Shown here: positions 31,619 to 32,396 of the stretch, piece by piece
Layout: each line of letters opens with the position of its first letter
How positions within the stretch are numbered: position 1 is the stretch's first letter
Assembly: GCA_029560415.1 (NCBI GenBank)
Contig: JAKQKY010000012.1
Span: 1-32,396 of the forward strand
Origin: Bacteroidota bacterium
Lineage (GTDB): Bacteria > Bacteroidota > Bacteroidia > Chitinophagales > Chitinophagaceae
Reading direction: 5' to 3'
DNA length: 32,396 bases
The notes under the pieces: model-generated
Databases searched by the model: none
The model's input: only the letters and a program-made list of their open reading frames with translations
What the model was told of the DNA's origin: nothing
Position numbers and translations under genes: made by a program

Positions 31619-31975
31619 ATGTTAAAAGCATTAATCATTGACGACGAAACAGACATTTGCTACCTATTAAGTGCATTATTAAAGCATAAAAATCTTGAAT
31701 CGGCATATGTTAACAACCTGGCAGATGCCACGCAAATGTTGAAAAATTATGCCCCGGAGATCATTTTTCTGGATAATCATTTACCCGATGGACTGGGAAT
31801 GAATTTTATAGAATACATACGGAAATTTTATCCCACGGTTAAGATCATCATGATCACGGCGCACGATACCGCTGCCGACAAACATCGTGCATTAAAAGAA
31901 GGAGCAGATTTTTTTATCGGGAAACCATTTACCAGGGACCTGATCTATAAAGCAGTAGACCAGGTAATGAACTAA
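31619..31975 (+). CDS. Stand-alone response regulator receiver
   Basis: 118 residues from the ATG at 31619; an in-frame ATG at 31589 would add ten residues before the first strand, where a CheY-like domain should begin. It has a single receiver domain: LIIDDETD, phosphoacceptor Asp52 in IIFLDNHLPDGLG, Thr in IIMITAHD and Lys in FFIGKPFTRDL. No output domain is present, so it must act by protein contact or as a phosphate relay. It is divergent from the YihY gene, and a possible substrate of the REC-containing kinase at 26414; this is inference. Confidence 0.9.
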   Translation: MLKALIIDDETDICYLLSALLKHKNLESAYVNNLADATQMLKNYAPEIIFLDNHLPDGLGMNFIEYIRKFYPTVKIIMITAHDTAADKHRALKEGADFFIGKPFTRDLIYKAVDQVMN

Positions 31976-32055
31976 CACTTTTTTTACCCACTGTTGAATT
32001 TTTTCCCCAAATGGAGATAAAATAGTTTTTAAAATTCTGTTGAATCTTTCACTGG

Positions 32056-32086
32056 TTTGAACAAAAATGTTGGCAGAGTATTTTCA
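32056..32086 (+). promoter_or_regulatory. Promoter of the Lmo0937-type gene, with overlapping sigma-54-like motif
   Basis: TTTG (32056-32059) is followed after 19 bases by TATTTTCA (32079-32086), near the Bacteroidota consensus TTTG-N19-TAnnTTTG. The same stretch contains TGGCAGAGTATTTTC (32071-32085), with TGGCA and a -12 TTTC in place of TTGC. The first reading fits better. Either puts the start near 32093-32097, which supports the ATG at 32130. Confidence 0.5.
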
Positions 32087-32129
32087 TAACATTCATATAA
32101 CGTTTTCATTCACTTTAAAACATAACACA

Positions 32130-32279
32130 ATGGGAAATTTACTTTATATCATCGCGGTAATTCTGGTGATCGGATGGGCTATCGGTTTTTTAGGATTTCA
32201 TACCGGGGGTATCATACATATTTTACTGGTTATTGCCGTGATCGCAGTACTATTGAAACTGATCAGGGGGAACGCCTAA
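32130..32279 (+). CDS. Lmo0937-type small membrane protein
   Basis: 49 residues from the ATG at 32130; an in-frame ATG at 32067 lies upstream of the predicted transcription start. Two hydrophobic segments, LLYIIAVILVIGWAIGFLGFH (about 4-24) and IIHILLVIAVIAVLLKLIRG (28-47), joined by a TGG turn: the pattern of the Lmo0937 family (DUF5670). Such proteins are small, hydrophobic hairpins of unknown function, often near stress genes. It is followed 24 bases later by another open gene, so it may begin an operon. Confidence 0.85.
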   Translation: MGNLLYIIAVILVIGWAIGFLGFHTGGIIHILLVIAVIAVLLKLIRGNA

Positions 32280-32303
32280 CATTCAAATTAAAATTTGCAT
32301 ACC

Positions 32304-32396
32304 ATGGAGGCATTTAGCAATGCAATAGCAGAAAAATTCAATGGGCTGCTTTCATACCTCAATCTTACCAAGAAAGAATTTGAAATGGTAGCAGAT
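32304..32396 (+). CDS. Unknown protein, N-terminal fragment
   Basis: 31 codons run from the ATG at 32304 to the window's end without a stop: MEAFSNAIAEKFNGLLSYLN followed by LTKKEFEMVAD. The helical, polar start shows no signal peptide. It lies 24 bases after the Lmo0937-type gene and is likely to be co-transcribed. It cannot be identified from this fragment. Confidence 0.6.
   Translation, partial: MEAFSNAIAEKFNGLLSYLNLTKKEFEMVAD

Noticed and set aside
1-32396. rRNA, tRNA, CRISPR, insertion sequence or prophage
   Set aside because: The gaps between genes are short and show no cloverleaf, regularly spaced repeats, transposase, integrase or terminal inverted repeats.

Overview
The window looks like a chromosomal stretch of a Bacteroidota, most likely Chitinophagaceae or a close relative. 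The clues are families typical of that phylum (DUF5916, DUF2911, the CoaX/outer-membrane-protein/LptC neighbourhood, TIGR02757, a Bacteroidota small family usually misnamed PRPP synthetase), absence of Shine-Dalgarno sequences, short A/T-rich leaders, and promoters of the TTTG-N19-21-TAnnTTTG type (best example in front of lysS). I see no rRNA, tRNA, CRISPR array, insertion sequence or integrase; gene density and base composition look even throughout.

Layout. 1-1128 (minus): a cut-off DUF4422 glycosyltransferase and a second GT-A-like glycosyltransferase, probably the edge of a surface-polysaccharide locus. 1242-5972 (plus): Lon substrate-binding-domain protein, type III pantothenate kinase, an outer-membrane barrel protein, LptC, an aldo/keto reductase and an ArsC/Spx-like protein. 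6115-10072 (plus): OsmC, an HSDL2-like short-chain dehydrogenase and a DUF5916 outer-membrane protein, with a strong bidirectional terminator facing the next block. 10129-13938 (minus): a dipeptidyl-peptidase IV-type peptidase and lysyl-tRNA synthetase. 14100-17893: a DUF4197 lipoprotein (plus), then patatin-like lipase, flavin reductase and fumarylacetoacetate-hydrolase family genes (minus). 17988-18680 (plus): a fatty-acid-hydroxylase/sterol-desaturase family membrane protein, divergent from the FAH gene across an operator-like region. 18683-25101 (minus): two small unknown genes, TIGR02757, a trans-sulfuration enzyme, asparagine synthetase, two tandem DUF2911 proteins and an ACP-phosphodiesterase homologue. 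25245-25571 (plus): a SugE/Gdx-type SMR exporter.

The right third (25572-32396) is a signalling region: an unknown 163-residue protein, a soluble REC-PAS-histidine kinase, a small acidic protein, another unknown protein, an NtrC-type sigma-54 activator, a YihY-family membrane protein, a stand-alone receiver and an Lmo0937-type mini membrane protein.

The most interesting observation is regulatory. Two plus-strand genes, the unknown protein at 25921 and the DUF4197 lipoprotein at 14100, have sequences in front of them that fit sigma-54 (-24/-12) promoters with the required GG-N10-GC spacing, and a third partial match precedes the Lmo0937-type gene. The first also has a dyad about 130 bases upstream, where an enhancer for an NtrC-type activator would sit. 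With the NtrC-type regulator and kinase encoded nearby, this suggests a small sigma-54 regulon of uncharacterised envelope or stress proteins. In the 340-base gap before the unknown gene there is also a two-hairpin element that could be a minus-strand small RNA. These are hypotheses from sequence reading only.
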